Shown one piece after another: positions 60,901 through 64,000 of a stretch of DNA of 64,000 bases; position 1 is the stretch's first letter; each line of letters starts with the position of its first letter. The notes beneath the pieces were generated by a model. That model was not told the DNA's origin, did no database searches, and saw nothing but the letters and a program-made list of their open reading frames with translations. Source of the stretch: Polychytrium aggregatum. Taxonomy: Eukaryota > Chytridiomycota > Chytridiomycetes > Polychytriales. The position numbers and the translations under genes were made by a program. The stretch lies in assembly GCF_025602895.1 (NCBI RefSeq), contig NW_026516290.1, forward strand, positions 62,001 through 126,000, read 5' to 3'.

Positions 60901-63631
60901 TTCTCGTTGACCAGGATCGTGCTCGCGCCTGGACTGGGTGCCGTCCCCATCGCCCTCGGAGCTTCCATGGGTTTTGCCTTCCCACTTATCGGCATTACTG
61001 TGCCAATCCAACGTGCCTTGGGCAAGACTCTGCGCGATTCGCTCGACATGTTCCACCACATGGCTCTCCAAACTTCGGCAACAGTCCAGACAATGGAGAG
61101 CCTTGGCGTGAGTCCGACCCATTCACTGCTCGCTCTGGTTGTCGTCGGAGTCGGGCTGCTAGTGTACTGCGGATCTCCATTGGCGTTTGTTCTCGGCGAC
61201 ACCAGTCTGTTCTTCACGATCATGACGACTCTATTGATAGGTACGTTGCTAGCATACCCAAACACGAGGACAATATGCTGGTCAACCGACAGAGGCGGCA
61301 GGCTGGCAGATACCGTGAGAGCTGCCGCCGTCTGTACGGCGTCCTGCATGATGAGACGCGCAGCGGCGCAGAGCTGTTCAGCTTGTATCTGTTGTTCAGG
61401 CTGCACTTGGGCATTTTGGAACTGCCTTCTCCAGATGCATGTCATGGCTCTGGAGGTTTCTTGATCGACGACTGACACATCTCATCGCTTTGACACGCCG
61501 ATAAAAGGCCTGATCATCGGACTAGTGGTCATCGGGCACGCACTTCAGCATCCGCTTGAACATGTGCTCGCTTTCTGCATCATATGGGGCGCCGATCGAC
61601 CCCTTCACAGCGTCGTCAGCAAGAACTTGACCGTCCACCGGTCGACCAACTCGACGGCGTCGCTCATTTTCTCTCTGTGTCTTGCATTCATTATCTTTGC
61701 TGCTGCCATGTTTGATCTGCAATCCAGCTCGTTTTCAGAACAAATCGAGTGGTCGCAGGGATCGAACGTCGTTGTTTCCAGCAGCAGCATCGGCACTCCT
61801 CTAAACGCATCGGCCCTGCGAGAATATTTTACGTTGCTGCAGAGCGGCTCGTTGGAGGACCGTGACCCTTCCGTTGTCGAAAGCTTCAGCTTCGCCTCTG
61901 TAAGTTCCGTCGGCTGTGGTAAAGCGGCGTCAGAGCGACATTTGGCGATTCCGCGAGACAGCATGCATCCATATCCACTTTTGGCTTACCTGTCGCCCCT
62001 TGTAGTTCCCGATGAACCAGGAAGCTGTCCTGTCCTCATCTCAGCTTCGCAGCTTGGTCTCCATTTCGGCCTTCACGGTGTCGGTACAGATTACCGCACT
62101 CGAATCCAGCTTTCTCAGCTCCGTCAACTCTCGGTACTATGTTCCCTCGGCGACAGACGAATCCCTCAGCTTTCCAATGACCAGCTCGGGCAAGCCCGAT
62201 ATTTTCCAGACACTCTACAATCCCTCTGCGCGCGCCATGCTGCAGGCACCGCTCGACCCGCCGCTGCTCTCTGATTATGTCGCAACGGTCGATACTCAGT
62301 TCATGAGCCACTTCCAGACGACGCCGCTGATACCAGTGATCATTGCGGACTCTCTCAAGAACGACATCATCACCGTCAACCAGCATTTGATTCTTGACTT
62401 GTCGGTCAACTCGGCCCAGGCATCGGACAAGATCTTCATCGTCAAGCCGATAGCTGCCGTGGAAAAGCTCCCCGGGTTTCCCTCTATCATACAGCAGTCC
62501 ACGTCAAACACTCCCCTCTTCGTCACCTTCAGCGACTATGCGTTCCTGCTCAATGTGTCCTATGGCGCCTCGTCTCTTGCTCCGCCAAGCAGTGGAATCT
62601 CGGTTCCCGTCCAGCGAGCATTTGTCAATATCCGGGACTCGGCTTCAGCAGACCAGAAGCTCGCTGTGGTTAATGACCTCAACACACTCGTCACCGGCAG
62701 CACCTTCACCGTCACCACGCTGGATCAAGAAGTCAGTGTTACTGCGGCAACATCAAGCAGTATCTTGGTCATTTTCTATATTGGTATGGGTGCATCCGAC
62801 CATCCCATCGACCCATGTTACCAAGCCGCCCGAGCCGACTGGCCGGATGCAGAGTGTATCAGCGATCGAATGTGTGCTAACAGCAATTCTCTCGGGGATG
62901 GCGTTTCACTTGCATAGTTTCTTTCGTGGCTGTGATCCTGTGCTTCATTGTTCTCTGGGTCACATTCCTGGAGAACATGCGAAGCAGCTCGTGGGAACTG
63001 GGGGTGCTCCGATCAATCGGGTTGGAGGTGAGTCTGGCTTGCATCCCGGCAGTGACCGTCGACTGGGCTAGACTCTTGCGACTGATGGCGCTCGCTGATG
63101 GGAATGTGGGGGAGGGTGCCCGTGATTGCCTTGGATACTGGAGCCAACCGACTCTCTCGTGTACCAAAATCCCGCTGCCACTGTGGATACATGTGATTCG
63201 TAGAAGCTTCAAATCGTCAAGATATATGTGTATGAGGCAGTCTCCCTGCTACTGGCATCGATGCTGGTTGGCACAGTCGTTGGTGAGGAGCCGTACCAGC
63301 GCAATGTCGTGGCCGGTGCTTTCGTCATGTATATCTTTGCGTTCCTGGCGGCGGCGGCGGCAGGCGGTTGGCGGCGCAAACCTGTTTCTCCTGGCTCACC
63401 ACCAATCCAACCCAACCCAACCTAACCCAACCCGCAGGCCTACTCACCTCCGCGACGCTGAATCTGCAATTCACAACATTCCTGGACCTCCCCTTTGACT
63501 TCAGTTTCCCGCTCGGATTGTTCATCTTTACTGTGCTGGTCTCGTTGTCGGTTGGCGTGCTGGCGTCGGCAATCCCAGCCAATGCCTACAACCGGATTCA
63601 TGTTGCGCAGCTACTCAAGGGGGGTCTGTAG
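57926..63631 (+). CDS. FtsX/MacB-like permease, intron-rich
   Basis: Multi-pass membrane protein with two FtsX-type permease halves, a fold best known from bacterial ABC-transporter permeases (MacB, LolC, FtsX). Exons: 57926-58200, 58408-58468, 58656-58673, 58866-59033, 59156-59302, 59462-59627, 59711-59800, 59888-60090, 60175-60375, 60515-60670, 60820-61240, 61508-61899, 62006-62783, 62918-63027, 63204-63282, 63438-63631 (1152 residues, all in phase). One transmembrane helix near residue 85 precedes a large extracytoplasmic domain. The first core is VVVIVLVFLGCLVIYSVLL then SEKTYEFGMLRMLGMS; the second is VAVILCFIVLWVTFLENM then SSWELGVLRSIGLE. The E-F/L-G-x-L-R-x-x-G motif is the FtsX signature. 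No ATPase domain is encoded here. Exon 3 is an 18-nt micro-exon and is the least certain. Confidence 0.85.
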
Positions 63632-64000
63632 AAAGCAGGCTCGCTTGTTCACGATGCTGGTGGCATCTGTCCAAGCAAACAACGGCGGAACCCAATGGAT
63701 GACGCATGGCCGAGCATCCGACTCGCTGATTCTGAATATGTTATCGGCCACCAAGACACTATCGCATCGAGTCAGCACAGCACCGATGGGCAGAGAGAAA
63801 ACAGAGTGGATCTATTTCGCTTCTTCAAAGCAGCAAAAGGGAATCGCCAGACGAGCAAGAGGGAGGGGGTCGGGATCTCGCATAAATATAAATACGCTCA
63901 ATACAAAGTACAAAGGTATGAATGGATAGGAAAGAAGCACAGAGTCGAAAAGAGAGGCAAAGATAGGGAGTGAAGTGGAAGTTGTGTACACGAAAAGTAG
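63632..64000. other. 3' flank of the permease gene
   Basis: A/G-rich on the + strand toward the end. No gene is recognised. Confidence 0.5.

Noticed and set aside
57926-63631. Bacterial contamination as the source of the FtsX-like gene
   Set aside because: Fifteen in-phase introns of the same type as the neighbours and fungal genes beside it.

Overview
This window is nuclear DNA of a GC-rich, intron-rich fungus. A zoosporic, early-diverging (chytrid-like) fungus fits best, but that assignment is an inference. The fungal evidence is a C-14 sterol reductase, a glucosamine-6-phosphate synthase feeding chitin synthesis, a DUF2408-type gene and a Sgf73-type SAGA subunit. Genes are cut by many short GT-AG introns, mostly 60-250 nt. 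I rebuilt most gene models by hand; exon joints were accepted when splice sites, reading phase and family conservation agreed.

Layout, left to right: the 3' part of GFA1 (+); a 2.4 kb gene-free stretch; a long disordered PX-domain protein (-); a repeat-rich intergenic stretch; a ketohexokinase-like PfkB sugar kinase (-), divergent from an unusual protein with two TIR domains (+); a DOPA 4,5-dioxygenase-family enzyme (+); a taxilin-family coiled-coil protein (-); an unrecognised gene (+); ELP2 of Elongator in 19 exons (-), divergent from the mitochondrial chaperone TIM10 (+); the R-SNARE SEC22 (+); HGH1 (-), divergent from the SAGA subunit SGF73 (+); a predicted membrane sensor with two cytoplasmic SH3 domains (+); a TA-flanked Tc1/mariner-type transposon carrying a DDE transposase and a Fanzor (eukaryotic TnpB-like RNA-guided nuclease) gene; CLU1 (+); a second, solo end of the same transposon family; ERG24 (+); a DUF2408-like gene (+); and a 16-exon FtsX/MacB-like permease (+).

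Most genes are housekeeping (chitin precursor synthesis, Elongator, SAGA, ER-Golgi SNARE, mitochondrial import and distribution, sterol synthesis) and do not form one pathway. Two parts are out of the ordinary. The first is the 3.7 kb transposon at about 43503-47244. Its transposase is intact, and its Fanzor keeps a rearranged RuvC catalytic triad but is broken by a one-base frameshift. A relic end of the same family lies 5.7 kb away, beyond CLU1. The second is the 987-residue TIR protein at 14567-18444. It looks like a duplicated module of one TIR plus two Tudor/Agenet-like folds, and both TIR copies keep the glutamate used by NAD-cleaving TIR enzymes.
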